The notes under the pieces were generated by a model. The model did not search any database. It had not been told where the DNA came from and saw nothing but the letters and a program-made list of their open reading frames with translations. From assembly GCF_000972845.2 (NCBI RefSeq), contig NC_040016.1, forward strand, positions 26,765,629 through 26,829,628: DNA of 64,000 bases, in the 5' to 3' direction. Source of the stretch: Larimichthys crocea (taxonomy: Eukaryota; Chordata; Actinopteri; Sciaenidae). The translations under genes and the position numbers were made by a program. This document shows, in pieces, positions 11,167 to 22,879 of the stretch (the stretch's first letter is position 1; each line of letters opens with the position of its first letter).

Positions 11167-14100
11167 ATGTACCGGCGGCCGCTGCAGGCCGCGGTCCGGA
11201 CGGCTTTCAACGTGACAACGGCCAGAGGCTACGGGAAGGTAACAGCTAGCTTAGCTTAGCTTAGCTTAGCTTAGCTTAGCTTAGCTTAGCCTCGTCGGCT
11301 AACCGACATGACAACACAGAGCTAACGGCTAAACACGGTGACACGGCAAGGTGACGTTAAAGTGACGTTTGAATGTTTTTAACACAAATAAACAAAGGGA
11401 CCGAAAGTTGGTTCGTTACCTGAACACACAGACACAATGTTTAAATAAACCTGGACGTAGTCTCTGTGATGTCCCCGCAGACTGTCTAAAACCTGGACGT
11501 AGTCTCCGTGACGTCCCCGCAGACTGTCTAAAACCTGGACGTAGTCTCCATGACGTCCCCGCAGACTGTCTAAAACCTGGATGTGTCTCTGTCTCTGTCC
11601 AGGTTTTAGATCAAGAAGTCGGCCTCTCCAGAGCTTTAGCAGCCAGAGTGTCCTCTCCGTGTTTAACACCATGTCGGACAGTTCACATGAGCACACAGGT
11701 AAGAAAACCAGAAGTGTGTGTGTGTGTGTGTGTGTGCGTGTGCGTGTGTGTGTGTGTGTGCGTGCACTCTGTCAGTGTTTTAATCATCTGTCATCAGGTC
11801 ACTTTATTAATTTACTCAGCAGCTGCACGCGCTCAGTAAAGGCCACGTCCAACAGGTGTGTCATCATGATGTGCTGTTAATGGATGATTTGTCCTCCTCT
11901 ATCTCTGTCCTCTCTCTCTGTCTCTGTCTCCTGTTTTCTGTCTCTGTCCTCTCTGTCTCCTGTCTTCTGTCTCTGTCCTTGTCCACCAGCTGTCCAGCGT
12001 GAAGGAGACGCCCCAGCACACGGAGGAGGAGGTCGGAGCCTTCACAAAGCTGATCGAGGCGATGGGCTTCACCGGGCCGCTCAAATACAACAAATGGGTG
12101 AGTGACGGAGGGAGAGACGACGGGTGGAGGAGGTGGTGTGACAAAGGAAGTGTTTATTAAAGGTTGTGTAAACGTTGTGGGAACATTAGAGATGTGAGGG
12201 AGCAGAGAGGAGGTTTAGTTCTTGATATAATAAACGAGGACGCTGTGCTGATACAGCTTCACCTTTACTCTGATTTCACCTGTCGGGCGAGTACAAACAC
12301 GCCAACCACCCCCTGAAGCAAATCTCTCAACCAATCAGAGCTCTCAGATTACTCGTGTCACTGATGTGTTCAGGTTGTCAGAGGACAGACGAGATCTTAA
12401 ATTATCAGCTGTCATCAGCATGTCAACACGTCTGCCTGTCCTCGAACGCACCACAGAGACGACATCAAACTGATGTTTGTGTCTCTGTCCTCACATGCGA
12501 CACGAGCGAACACGTGATTCATGACGCATCGAGCATCTGTGAGCCAGCAGAGCGGTCAGATCATCGATGTTTAGTGTTCAGTAACGAGCTCATGAAGATG
12601 ACGGAGAATGATTAAAACTTTGGTCCAGTTTTCAAGGTATTCCAGGACTTTTCTGCACCTGCTGCGATGACAAGACCAAACACTTGTTTGATTGATTGTG
12701 TATCAGCTCATTAAGCCCAAGACGATCAATGATTAATGATTTTACCACACCCTGACTATAGACACCCCCCCTACCTGCCAGCGAACACAGCGACAGAACC
12801 TCTGAACCGGCAGTGTCCGGTCTAACAGTGAACACAGCGACAGAACCTCTGAACCACCAGTGTCCAGTCTAACAGCGAACACATCCGCCTACCTGCCATG
12901 TCACATGACGTTGAAGGCTAACAGAACGTGTTTTCTGTCTTTATGTCGACTATACTGCAGCGCTCCTGTTAAATGTGTTATTAATTAATATCTTTTTTTT
13001 GTCTTCACAGAAAATTAAGATTGCAGCTCTGCGCATGTACACGTGCTGCGTGGAGAGAATCAACTACGATGACTTCTTTGAAAGTGAGACACTAATACAC
13101 GTTATACGTTAAAACATGTTACATTAAACACAACAACACATCCAGTGTTCAGACATCTGGAACACAAACATCAAACACGGCTCTGAACGTGGATAAACGT
13201 TCATTACGTGTCCATTAACTCCGTTTCAGAGTGCTCCCTCCCCGACACACTGAACTCGTGGTTCTTGGTGGCACAGCTTCATGTTTGGTGAGTGTGAAAC
13301 ACTTTGTTTAAATCGTTCATCTCCTGATGCCGTGTGTGTTTTAACCGTCACGTGTCGTCGCCGTTTTCTTCTGCGTCAGGATGTGTTTGGTTCGGATGCG
13401 TCAGGAGGGCAGAGCGGGGAAGTACATGTGCCGGTACATCGTCCACTCCATGTGGGAGGACGTCGAGCAGAGGAGCAAAATCTTGGGGGTGAGTGTGTTT
13501 ACGTGCGGATCGCCGTGAGCTGTACATGCATTACTCTACAGCATGCCTGTGATAACACACACACTAAATATAGCCGCTCAGCTGATGTCTGTATACCACT
13601 GAGATCATGTGACAACGAGCGTCACGGAAACACAAAGTTCAGATGGAACCACGAAGACCTCTGAGTCATGTTCACGGACACGTAAGAGTGTTTGAGGAGG
13701 GTCGGCTTTCGATCAGCTGAGATGATCCTGAGACTGTAACGGAGTCGGAACCACAAAACGACCACTGAGGACGTTAAAGAACGTCTTTTTAAATCAAATT
13801 TAAACTTGAAATCAACGAATTGTAATAAATATATATATAGATTATTATTTATATATATATATATTTATAATGATAATTTCTTAAACTCAGTTTAACTTAA
13901 AGTTATACAGTCGTCCCTCCCTATAACGCTAGTTCACTTTTCGCGGACTCGCTGTTTCACTGATTTTTTTTTTGTGTGTGTGTAATTTTGCATGCTTTTT
14001 TTTACAGCGTACTGTACAGTATGAACGCGCATTGTGTACAAAATGTGTGTAAAAAGGTGTATAAAAGTGTGTGGTTAGGGGTTTTACGGCCTTAAAATAT

Positions 14101-16064
14101 GTATAATAATTGTAAAACTTACTTTGCGGATTTCGTTTATTGCGGGTTATTTTTAGAACGTACCCCCCGCGATAAACGAGGGACCACTGTATATTCATTT
14201 AAATTGTTCTAAAACTTTAAACTTTGTCAAAGAACAATTAATGTAACATTAAAGTTTCAGTGCAAATAACATTAAATCAAGTTTAACTATTTTCGCATTT
14301 AATATTTATTTATTGTAAACATTTATTTTATTTTATTTTATCACAGTCATTAGTCACATCGACTGTTTTACATCTATAAACCTCATCACGTCACGGTGCC
14401 GACATTGTGTCACACCAGCGGTCGATGTTACGTTACCGTCATCCCGTGTGTCACCAGATACTTCACACGTAATTGTTTTTAAATGGATTTTTTGGGGGGG
14501 GCTTTTCAAGCTAGATTTTTGACAGAGACAGCTGAAGAGTGACAGGTATGTGGCGAGAGAGAGACGGGGAACGACACGCGGGAAAGAGCCACAGGTCGGA
14601 CCCGAACCCTGGGCGGCCGCAGCAAGGACCGAGCCCCCGCACATGGGGCGGCCGCTCCACCAACCGAGCCAAACGACACCCCACACGCGTAACGTGTTTT
14701 TAAACATTTGTTCAAAGTTCTGTGACACAGCCACACTTCACAACGTTTAGCTTTACTGTGTTTACGGTAGCTGCTGGTTAACGGCATGCAAGCTGGTACC
14801 GGATCCGTGTAGAGACATAAAAACATTAACTCGTGATGTTTCTGTAGGCTGTAACGTTTCCGGTTCACGAGTCGGTGAGTTCAGACCACTTCTTGAATGT
14901 CTACTCTTTGTATTTGTATCACCGTAATCGTTGTCCAATAGATTCCGCTCTCATAAGAAGCTGCTCTGTGTTTTATCGCGTTTTGGTTTCTTAAAGCTAC
15001 TTTAAGCAGAATGTGGTGACAAAATGTGAATTAGTTTGTTGTTGAGTCAAGAAGAAAACTTTCTTCTGCTGATCTATGAAAGATTTTTGATGAAGCTAAA
15101 GACACAGCTAACATTTATTAAAGATCTGACTACCTAATATAAAACATCAGAACATGTTCAAACTGCCTTCAGACGTCCAGAACTCAGAGATATGGAGCGA
15201 ACAGAGAAAGTTTGTTAGTCTCACAGATGTGTTTGTGTTTCTGCCTGACAACAGCCGAACGTGGTCGTGTTAAATAAATATTCAGTATTTCCCAAACGTT
15301 TCCGCTCCGGCCCGATGCAGCAGTGCATTAAGTTTTATTCGTGCCGTTGCAGCTACAGAGGACGCAGCTTGTGTATATTTAAAGTTTTTACATCAGCATA
15401 ATTGTGCCAACAGTTCTCCAGCAGAAAGTGAAGCCGAGTCCCCGGAGACAGTCGGCCTGGCTGCGGTCGCCGTGTCCGTTAAGTCGCTCCTCTATTCTCT
15501 GTCAGTGGAGCAGCTCCAGGAAGTGTCGCTCATTGAGTCTTTGGCTTTCACGGAGACTTTCTCATTATGCTGGAATGAACTCTGAAAGTTCACGAGGACG
15601 ACGCACAGCTCTGTGTTTGTGTCGATTTTACAGAGTTCAAATCCCACTGTGGTAAATATGTTCAGCTGTACTGGAGTATTTGTTCTGATTATGTTACGTA
15701 TACTTGAGGCAAAACACTGAGTGGATATTTTATTTAGATTTACCAAACGAGCAGCTAAAGTGATCCATGATACCAATTTATTACCCAGCTCCGGTTCTGG
15801 CACGACATTGGCCCGGCAGCCTGGGCCTGTAAACCTCCTCAACTGTGGTACAAACACTAACACTCCCCCAAACTGGGCTAACGCTAACGGGATATAACAG
15901 ACGTTAGTTTATCAGAGGAAAGTCACAAAGTGATCGGACTCAAACAGGAAGTGACATCAGACACGTGTGTCTGACACGCGTGTCACTTCCTGGCCTCTCA
16001 GCTGAAGTTCAAACTCTTTTAGTTTTTCTCACTTTGACAGAAAGAGGTCAGAGATGAGGAATTA

Positions 16065-16101
<37 letters not shown>

Positions 16102-17790
16102 CAGCTGCCTATGTGTACATACACACTTGCATACATCCCTGCGTGTTGGCTCGAACTTCGACACGTGACGGTGAATTAAAACCTGGATTTGACCTCGACA
16201 CAAACAGCTGCAGATCAGTGTGTGGACATTAATACACATCATGACTGCGTCATGTATGTTTAGAAACACTAATAATGACAATAACAGTCATCACTGATGA
16301 AGAAATAAAGTTTTTGTGATTAAAACCTTAAGAAGTTGATTATGTTTCAGTTTTAAAGATGATGTCACGTTCACGTGTTTCATTAACATGTATGACCAGC
16401 AGCTCTGACTGGACTCCTTCTTAGGTTTCATGCTAATTGTGGTCGCAGCAGTCAAAACATTGCTTAATTTCCTCCACGTTCATAATCAGCAAACTCTCCA
16501 ACCACGCCGCCGCTACATCCGAGCTCCACCCTGAAGAGCCGCGGTGCCGGGAGGTTCACGACAGTGTGGTTTAAGAAAGGCAGCACGGATGAGATCAAAC
16601 TTCCCGTAACGTCTTTTTGTTCTTTCCTGTGACAGATCGATGCCATCCATAGAAAGGAAGCGATGAAGGCGATGACGGAGACGTTCTACGCCGCCATATT
16701 TGGATACGATGAGGTGAGTTTTTACACAGTTCAGTTAATCACAGTCAGCTTTGTGAAGTCCGCCCGGCAACCAGTGACGGTTAACTGCTATAAATAGAAG
16801 CAGACCGTATTTTGTATCAATGAGCGGACTTGATTATAATCATCCTCGGGCCTCGCTGAACGTCTACATATATTATTTATGTGGATAAAGTTAAAAATGT
16901 GACCATTAGAGCGAGGTAGAAATCTGCTATGCCTATCTTACTCCAGAAATTTCTACTCTCAATTCATATGGGAGTAAATGCAGCAGTTGGTGGGTGATGC
17001 TGACACTTCTGAGCTCATTGAGCCAAAATTAAAAGTCTGACGGCTTCAGCAGTAACATGTGAGCGAGCAGCACAAACCTTCCCACAGTTCGATGTTAAAA
17101 TTATGTCTGTAGAGTGAAATATGTGCGACTTAGAGCAGTTTAAATGTTTTTTTTGTGACAGATTTTGTTCACCCTCTCCACTCGAGCTCCAAACATTCCG
17201 TCCGTAACCGCCCATGTTAAATGTTCCCGCTCTTTTTGAGCGTGTTAGAGTTTCCCGCTCTTTTTGAGCGTCTTACAGTTTCCCGCTCTTTTTGAGTGTG
17301 CTAAATGTTCCCTCTATTTTTGCCAGTTACACACTTCTCCTGGCCGAGTGGCCATTTTGCTGTGTATTGTGTATCCGTTTGCGATGACGCCGCTGTGTTC
17401 CGTGTTCCCGTGTTCCGTGTCCGTAGGGGATCCTGTCTGATGACTGTGTGCTGGCAGCAGCTCTGTGGAGGAATCTGTTCAACCGAGACTGTGAAGACCC
17501 CCGACAGCTCGAGCTCATGGTGGAGTACGTACGCAAACAGGTGAGTTCATGTTGAGACTGTGTGAGACAGGTGACTGTGAGACAGGTGAGTCTCAGCTCT
17601 GTGGTTGGACAGATGGCTAAGCAGTGAACTGCTAACTGTCGTTAGCACAAGACGTATTTTTATGTCGTCCAATCGATGCTCGCTCTCCTCCCTGAGCCTC
17701 CTCACCTGTTGACCTCCTCACCATATACGTCCTCTCCCTGGTTGAATCACCTGCAGACCTCCATCCACAGCGTTTACATCAGACCACGTG

Positions 17791-17834
<44 letters not shown>

Positions 17835-17887
17835 TGTCAAAGGTTGTGGAGGTGGTGTCCAACTCAATCAGCCAACAGAGTACCACG

Positions 17888-17924
<37 letters not shown>

Positions 17925-18636
17925 ATCAGAAAACAAAACAAATGACACACTCCACTGACTGTGCGTGTGTGTGTCACACATTTCCAGGGAAAGTAAACAA
18001 GTTCGTCAGGCTAATTTTCACCAGAACACACAAACCTGCAGACGACATTAAACACACACACACACACTGCTTTGCTAGTAGTGCTATGAGCTAGTGTCAG
18101 AGCAGAACCTCTGATCCGGCAGTGTCCAGTCTAACAGTGAACACAGCGACAAAACCTCTGATCTGGCAGTGTCCAGTCTAACAGTGAACACAGCGACAGA
18201 ACCTGTGAACCAGCAGTGTCCAGTCTAACAGTGAACACGGCGACAGAACCTGTGAACCAGCAATGTCCAGTCTAACAGTGAACACGGCGACAGAACCTCT
18301 GAACCGGCAGTGTCCAGTCTAACAGTGAACACGGCGACAGAACCTCTGAACCGGCAGTGTCCAGTCTAACAGTGAACACGGCAACAGAACCTCTGAACCA
18401 GCAGTGTCCAGTCTAACAGTGAACACAGTAACAGGTTGGCTTCCCTCCTCCTCTCTTCTCCATCACGCTAAGTCTCTCCTCTTCTTCTTCTTCTTCTTTA
18501 GATGCAGTACATCGACGCTCTGGATGGCGAGGACCTGCTGCTGACAGGTGAGGTGAAGTGGCGCCCTCTGGTGGAGGAGAACGCTCAGAGCATCCTGAAG
18601 GTGGCCAGGCCGACGTACAACGACACCGGACTGTGA
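11167..18636 (+). CDS. uqcc1: UQCC1, ubiquinol-cytochrome c reductase complex assembly factor 1 (nine exons)
   Basis: UQCC1 is the vertebrate homologue of yeast Cbp3. With UQCC2 it binds and stabilises newly made cytochrome b during complex III assembly in mitochondria. Coding exons by GT-AG and frame: 11167-11238, 11603-11698, 11990-12097, 13011-13083, 13230-13287, 13380-13488, 16636-16713, 17427-17540, 18502-18636. They join to a 280-residue protein; human UQCC1 has 299. The N-terminus (MYRRPLQAAVRTAFNV) is basic with no acidic residues, as in a mitochondrial presequence. The conserved chaperone domain runs from about residue 65 to the end: EAMGFTGPLKYNKW, IKIAALRMYTCCVE, WMCLVRMRQEGR, HSMWEDVEQR, GILSDDCVLAAALWR, and the closing PTYNDTGL (human PTYNDEGL). 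Exon 2 is the weakest exon: its acceptor lies in a repeat-derived hairpin, but its end RTVHMSTQ followed by LSSVKETPQ aligns with human KYHTTRKLSTTKDSPQ. No disabling change was seen. Next downstream is FAM83C, as in human. Confidence 0.93.
11243..11290 (+). repeat. (GCTTA)n microsatellite beside the exon 1 donor
   Basis: About nine copies of the five-base unit gctta start a few bases after the UQCC1 exon 1 donor (aag/gtaacagcta). Length changes here would fall in the first 50 bases of intron 1. Confidence 0.9.
11450..11581 (+). repeat. 42-bp minisatellite in UQCC1 intron 1 (about 3 units)
   Basis: Three plus-orientation units end only about 20 bases before the exon 2 acceptor. The last unit changes to 'cctggatgtgtctctgtctc', which supplies the pyrimidine tract of the acceptor. 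Confidence 0.9.
11569..11610 (+). promoter_or_regulatory. 13-bp inverted repeat across the UQCC1 exon 2 acceptor
   Basis: The left arm tctaaaacctgga (11569-11581) and the right arm tccaggttttaga (11598-11610) are perfect reverse complements with a 16-base loop of tgtctctg repeats. The left arm is the last minisatellite unit. The right arm holds the acceptor AG (11601-11602) and the first eight bases of exon 2. In the pre-mRNA the arms could form a hairpin that hides the splice site. Whether they do is unknown. Confidence 0.8.
11715..11765 (+). repeat. (TG)n microsatellite in UQCC1 intron 2
   Basis: TG repeats interrupted by cg lie about 15 bases after the exon 2 donor. Confidence 0.9.
12100..12779 (+). 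other. UQCC1 intron 3, unique part
   Basis: I see no exon or repeat in this part of the intron. The 47-bp minisatellite follows. Confidence 0.5.
12780..12883 (-). repeat. 47-bp minisatellite, about 2 units, in UQCC1 intron 3
   Basis: The minus-orientation motif 'gcgacagaacctctgaaccg ... cagtgtccagtctaacagtg' is the reverse complement of the array at 8936-9172. Confidence 0.88.
13908..14189 (+). mobile_element. Tigger/pogo-like MITE, 282 bp
   Basis: The ends are inverted: cagtcgtccctcc at the start and ggaccactg at the end (reverse complement cagtggtcc). A TA dinucleotide flanks both sides (13906-13907 and 14190-14191), the target duplication expected of Tc1/mariner-pogo elements. Inside are gttcacttttcgcgg and 'acgtaccccccgcgataaac', which I recognise from Tigger-type elements. 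There is no transposase, so it is non-autonomous. It sits in UQCC1 intron 6. Confidence 0.8.
14510..14690 (-). repeat. tRNA-derived SINE in UQCC1 intron 6
   Basis: On the minus strand, ggctcggttggtggagcggc (from about 14670) resembles an A box and ggttcgggtccgacc (about 14593-14607) a B box. Body sequence with gacagag/cgagag motifs follows. The spacing and the missing cloverleaf argue for a SINE head and against a tRNA gene. Confidence 0.6.
14700..16635 (+). other. Rest of UQCC1 intron 6
   Basis: No exon was seen. Bases about 15720-15900 hold a minus-strand fragment of the dispersed family described at 41940-42130, sharing 'cagctccggttctggcacga' and 'cacagttgaggaggtttaca' (reverse). A TG tract lies at about 16069-16096. 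Confidence 0.5.
17221..17312 (+). repeat. 29-bp tandem repeat, three units
   Basis: Three copies of ttcccgctctttttgagcgt with variable ends (gttagag, cttacag, gctaaat) lie in UQCC1 intron 7, shortly before exon 8. Confidence 0.8.
17793..17922. repeat. Opposed CA and TG microsatellites, UQCC1 intron 8
   Basis: (AC)n at about 17793-17831 and (TG)n at about 17891-17921 are complementary on the same strand. Short open frames through them are not genes. Confidence 0.9.
18103..18430 (-). repeat. 47-bp minisatellite, about 7 units, UQCC1 intron 8
   Basis: This is the longest array of the 47-bp unit. It is in minus orientation and ends about 70 bases before exon 9. Units vary at cagcgac/cggcgac/cggcaac and at aaccggc/aaccagc/gatccgg. 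Confidence 0.92.
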
Positions 18637-19114
18637 GGCGAGGAGACGCCGCCTCCTCCTCTTCTTCTCTTTCCTCCTGTCTGTAATCATGCAGCACTTT
18701 CCCGTCTCTTCACTCGTATGTTGTAAGGAGGGATTTTAAATTGTTGCTGTAGCTTTTCTTCTTGGCTCCTCTCAGAAGTTTCTGGAGGAGCAGTGTTGTC
18801 AGATAGACAGTCAGGGATCTTCATCAGGTCAGGTTTGAGAGCTCGGCCTCTTCCTCTCTCCACACGAGAACAAACACTCTGTATTTATATCTCCTGTATT
18901 TATGAAGTATTTTGTACCTCCATGATTACACTCTCCACCTGCAGAGGTGTCCGCTTACTTCTGTCAAAGGTTCACAGGTGACGTTTAAATAATGTTTCAG
19001 ACGTCTGTCGTTCATCGTCTCTGCTGCTCGCTCTATTTTTCCCATGATGCTCTCAGACCTGAACAGGAAGTGACCTCATCACAAACGACGAGAAAGTTTT
19101 TAAAAAAGTGAAAT

Positions 19115-19120
19115 AATAAA
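19115..19120 (+). terminator. Probable UQCC1 polyadenylation signal
   Basis: An AATAAA hexamer lies about 480 bases after the stop codon, within 'gtgaaataataaaatgttca', and is followed by a T/G-containing stretch. It is the first canonical signal after the stop that I could find. Confidence 0.55.
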
Positions 19121-19139
19121 ATGTTCAATGTTTAAAAAC

Positions 19140-19960
19140 CGCAGAGTCTTTCCTTCATCACTTTATATTTCCTGAATGAAACAACTCGAGGACAAGATCA
19201 CGACGTCGTGTCCTCATGAACTCTCCTTCACTTGTTTGGTGTCCAGGAAAGGACGCTGGACTTTAATGGACTGTAGACAAACTATCATCCTGCATTAGTT
19301 TGTGTGTGTACGTTCATTTTTAACCAGCAGGGGGCGTTTTTTGTTGTTTTACTAATTCCAGGTGAACTCCAGGTGTTTTTAGTTAGATCATACAGGGTTA
19401 GTCCAGATTTCATGAGATGTAACAACCAGACAAGACAAGAAGTGAAAGTCTGTAAATAAATAGGAACCAGTCAAAGTGTGACGAGCACAGCATCACCTGC
19501 AGACTGATCAGTGTTCAGGTTCTCCGTCAGGCCTGCAGAGGGCGCCAGGCGTCCAGGATCAGCAGGTTAAAACTCTGTGGACTCTGTAACGTGACATGGT
19601 CGGGATGCGGACACATGATGACACTGAGCAGTCCAGGAGAGAGGAAGTGGTCAGACTGAGTCATCTCGTCACGAGCGTCCTGCTCCCACAATGCACCAGA
19701 CCACACACTTCTTCACGCCGCCTGTTTGTGGGTTAACCCGCAGACTGTGCGTTCATAAACAAAGAGACAGTGACGCCGCCTCAGGCACAGATCAGGTTTA
19801 ATCCGATCAGGATGCACACACACACGTGCACGTTTATTTCAGGTGTTCAAGATGACACAAGTCGCCTTCAGGTGTTTCACATGCATGAACTTCACGTCTT
19901 ACATCAGCGTGTAGAAAAAACCCTGAAGCTGTTCGTAACTCCACGTGCTCATGAACCGGA
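19140..19960. other. Intergenic stretch, nothing recognised
   Basis: I see no exon, TIR or clear tandem repeat. Confidence 0.45.
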
Positions 19961-19965
19961 TCGAA

Positions 19966-20068
19966 GACGGGGACGTCATGGAGACTACGTCCAGGTTTTA
20001 GACCGTCTGTGGGGACGTCACGGAGACTACGTCCAGGTTTTAGACCGTCTGCGGGGACGTCACGGAGG
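19966..20068 (-). repeat. 42-bp minisatellite, about 2.4 units
   Basis: Minus-orientation copies with the variant gaccgtctg in place of gacagtctg. Confidence 0.88.
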
Positions 20069-20099
20069 AAGGATGACACCCAGAATAACAAACTTATAG

Positions 20100-20275
20100 C
20101 TTCACCAGCTAATGATTGTAGACGAGCTGGAGTTTTGCTGATGTCAGCTATCAGATGAAGAAAATGAGGCATCATCTGAGAACCATGAATGTACAAAATG
20201 TTGAGATATTTGATAGAATAAGTGAAACTTTGTCTTGTGGGTGGCGCCGTAGCAAAGGTCAAAGGAACGTCTGGA
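20100..20275 (+). repeat. Single copy related to the 950-2070 tandem repeat
   Basis: It shares 'accatgaatgtacaaaatgt', gagatatttgatagaataag, gtgaaactttg and a gtgg.ggcgc block with units at 1000-1260. Confidence 0.5.
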
Positions 20276-20769
20276 TCATCAGAACTTCAACATAAAAGAC
20301 TGTTGATAGAATCCGATCAAACAGTGACAGATCTCACAGACACTGAGCTGAGCGATGAGTCATGAAAACGTCCTCGCCGTGTGAACACCATCAGAATATT
20401 AAAGCAGCTTTTACACTCGACAGCTGTCCCGTTAAATGAACCCGACACACTCGTACACTGTTTCATAATGTGGTCAGCAGCTCGCGTCGCGTTAAAACTG
20501 TTCCTGACACGGAGCGGAGGAAAGTGAAGAACGAACGGAAGCCCTCAGCGGTCATCACGTAACCACATGAAATGTATGAATGCATTCATTCATTTCACAT
20601 CCTTAGTTCATCCTCAACATTGTAATCATTATCTTGAGAGATATCAGATTAATTAAATTGCCTCGGGAAAACAAAGTTTCGCCCTGAGTCCGGATAAATA
20701 TCTGAATAAATCTACACTGTAAAAACAAAATCATACATTTAAGGAAAATAAATGTTTATTGTTTACTTT

Positions 20770-20990
20770 TCGCTTGTATATATTGTATATATATTCTAAT
20801 CTTATTTTATTTTTATTTCATATTTTTATTTCAGATATACTTTTACATCTTCACTTATATTTTGTATTTTATATTTCATGTTTAGTGCTGTTGGACAGAG
20901 AAAAAACGCAATTTCAATTCTCTGTATGTCTTGTACATATTGCAGTATTGACAATAAAGCCGACTTGGACTTGAACTTGAAAACTACGGA
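20770..20990 (+). mobile_element. Truncated LINE 3' end
   Basis: After an AT-rich stretch the sequence reads gcaatttcaattctctgtat, tattgcagtattgacaataa and agccgacttggacttgaact. A polyadenylation-like aataaa followed by a short ACTTGA-type tail fits the 3' end of a fish non-LTR retrotransposon. There is no coding part. Confidence 0.5.
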
Positions 20991-20999
20991 AGAATTACG

Positions 21000-21532
21000 G
21001 AAATTATCTGTAAATTAACAACCAAGCTGAAAAATCATTTGATTGTTACGCAGTATTTATTCTGATTTCTTAAATGACACAAATTTATGTAAAATAAAAG
21101 TAATTATCTGTAATTAAATATGTAACTTATTCAAATGTTTCTGTCCGATTAACAATTTAAGTTTCTTTCAATTGTCATTTTATTGAATCTAAGCATTTAT
21201 CTGTGAAACTGAAAATTACAGTAAATTTGTAATTTTTTATTTATTTATCTGAATAATTTTTTTACATCAATTTTGTGTTTTCTGTTTTCGTAGCTGTTGC
21301 TGCCATTCATTGGTTGTTTTTTTTGGCTCCATGTACCTGGTTCAGTGATTACGCTGCTAACGGTCGGCGTGCTACGTGCTCAGACACATGTGGGGTGTGT
21401 ATGAAGCACACACGTGTACACATTAACACACGGTACACTTAGAGGACCTTTCAAAATAAGAGACGTTAACATGTTTTGTCATTTCTTGTTTCAGCACGTT
21501 CAGTTTTCCACCGGAGACGACCAACGGTTTCC

Positions 21533-21535
<3 letters not shown>
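21000..21535. other. AT-rich intergenic stretch, nothing recognised
   Basis: No exon or repeat unit was recognised. Confidence 0.4.

Positions 21536-21572
<37 letters not shown>
21536..21572 (+). repeat. (TG)n microsatellite
   Basis: About eighteen uninterrupted TG dinucleotides. Confidence 0.95.
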
Positions 21573-21573
<1 letters not shown>

Positions 21574-22015
21574 GCGTGTGAAGCATCTTCCGTGTCACCT
21601 GGAGCTGTAAAATCTGATTTATGGACGACTGAAGCGTGTAGTTATCCAGGCTGTTGGAACACGTTCATCAGAACACGTGAATCAAACTGTGTCTGTGATA
21701 TTCATGATGAAGTCAGTTTCCTCTCACCGACCGGCAGCAGAGCGAGAGCTTACGACTTCACGGCGACCCAGATGTCAGGTCGGTCACTCGGGGACGCTCC
21801 GTAATGAAACCCTGACCCAGTTCAAGTCCCGACACATAAAAGGAGCAAAGACCTCCCGCCGGGACACAGTCAGTTCTTTTTCCACCCAATGAATAAGAGG
21901 TGGGTGTTTGGACACGTGGAATCAGGTTTGGTTTAGACATTCGTGATCTCCAGAGGATGAACCGTGCTGACTTTGTTTGAGAGTGTCACAAATATCTCAA
22001 CACCTTCACCTTCAG

Positions 22016-22200
22016 TGACGTCCCCGCAGACTGTCTAAAACCTGGACGTAGTCTCCGTGACGTCCCCGCAGACTGTCTAAAACCTGGACGTAGTCTCTGT
22101 GACTGGTTGAATAAATTCTTGGTTCTTTGTTTCTTTGAGTTGCTTTGTGTTGTTTAACGTTTGCATAACGTTGGCTGAACGTCAGCCAAACGTTTGAAGA
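22016..22200 (+). repeat. 42-bp minisatellite (2 units) with a shared downstream flank
   Basis: Two units are followed by tgactggttgaataaa, cttggttctttgtttctttg and 'gctgaacgtcagccaaacgt'. The same units plus flank occur at 23813-23990, so more than the 42-bp unit has been copied. Confidence 0.85.
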
Positions 22201-22879
22201 TGAACAGGAAGGGTTTGTATTCTTCAGGTTTTCATCACGCCCAGTGTAACGAACCGTTTCCACATATTTGGTTGAACTAACATGTCACACTAGTTACCTC
22301 TGATGGTCTGATAGCCGACGCGTTGAATCGAAGTGTTGCTGCTTTCAATCGTTTGTTGTTTGTGTCATTTTTTAATAAGTGAAGCTCTTGAGTTGAATGT
22401 CGAGCTCTGAGGGACGAGCTAACAACAGATCGTTTGTCCACTTCATTTTAATTTGAACCTTTTCTTCTGTCAGAGGACAGATTGTCTCTGGACGGACGTC
22501 ACAGAGGACAGATTGTCTCTCGATGGTCGCCTCACAGTCTCTGTGGTTCGAGTTTTAACCTTTAGCCGCTAACAATGCTGTTCAGTGTCGGAGCGACTCA
22601 GCAGATTTTATATATTAATATATTTATAATCTGTGTCTGCTCTGAAGCTTCAGCTGGTCTCATGTTCATGTTTTATATCAGCTTTGAATCTGTCTCTAAC
22701 GCAACACGAGCTCTTTACCTGAAGCTACAGGAAGCCTCCGTCAGCTTTGTGCTATGCTACATGCTAATGTAGCATACTATGTTTAAAATACCAAAGATTA
22801 AAGGAAGTTAGCAAAATGCTAATCTGCATCAATCATCAGTTACATCTGATGACTATGTTAGCAATACACTGACTAACTA

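Noticed and set aside
14590..14672. tRNA gene on the minus strand
   Set aside because: A- and B-box words are present, but arm pairing and length do not give a cloverleaf. It fits a SINE head.
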